This document shows, piece by piece, positions 5,406 to 5,440 of a DNA stretch of 5,440 bases. The notes beneath the pieces are model-generated. The model made no database searches. It saw only the letters and a list, made by a program, of their open reading frames with translations, and was not told the origin of the DNA. The stretch comes from Deltaproteobacteria bacterium (GTDB taxonomy: Bacteria > Desulfobacterota > Desulfarculia > Adiutricales > Adiutricaceae). Position 1 is the first letter of the stretch; every line of letters begins with the position of its first letter. The DNA is taken from positions 1 to 5,440 of the forward strand of contig JAITLH010000248.1 of assembly GCA_031277995.1 (NCBI GenBank), given 5' to 3'. The position numbers were made by a program, and so were the translations under genes.

Positions 5406-5440
5406 TAAATTTTTACTACCAAATATATAAGGTACCTATA

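Overview
The window carries a bacterial-type locus transcribed from right to left on the minus strand. Two large GC-rich genes lie in very AT-rich, mostly non-coding DNA. A thymidylate synthase of the archaeal-like class, with an extra N-terminal domain (3317-4855), is followed 88 bases downstream by a UvrD/PcrA/Rep-type superfamily 1 DNA helicase (1300-3228). They have the same orientation and a short gap, so they may be co-transcribed: one makes dTMP for DNA synthesis, the other unwinds DNA in repair and replication. Ribosome-binding sites and helicase family point to a bacterium. The contrast between genes (about 45-65% G+C) and flanks (about 20-30%), and the large non-coding share, would fit a host-associated or genome-eroding lineage, possibly deltaproteobacterial. 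That placement is inference.

The main observation is at the helicase 3' end. The reading frame stops at a UAG (1300-1302) but continues in the same frame for 98 codons to a UAA (1003-1005). The continuation encodes a recognisable UvrD/PcrA C-terminal Tudor-like domain with intact coding composition and no start codon ahead of it. Reading through the UAG gives 741 residues, the normal length of a UvrD/PcrA. Either UAG is decoded in this organism (pyrrolysine or another form of suppression), or this is a very recent nonsense mutation or sequence error. The UAG sits in the loop of a possible GC-rich hairpin.

Layout: 1-41, possible 5' end of a minus-strand gene leaving the window; 42-375, AT-rich DNA with an imperfect dyad; 376-610 and 623-855, a tandem duplication of about 235 bp with internal palindromes and an iterated T-rich motif; 856-1002, AT-rich spacer with short perfect palindromes; 1003-3228, helicase with its extension; 3229-3316, short spacer holding a degenerate ~13-bp repeat and a strong hairpin that overlaps the synthase stop; 3317-4855, thymidylate synthase; 4856-5440, AT-rich leader region with two possible small reading frames, one a predicted single-pass membrane peptide and one apparently frameshifted.

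No tRNA, rRNA, CRISPR array, transposase or convincing rho-independent terminator was found.
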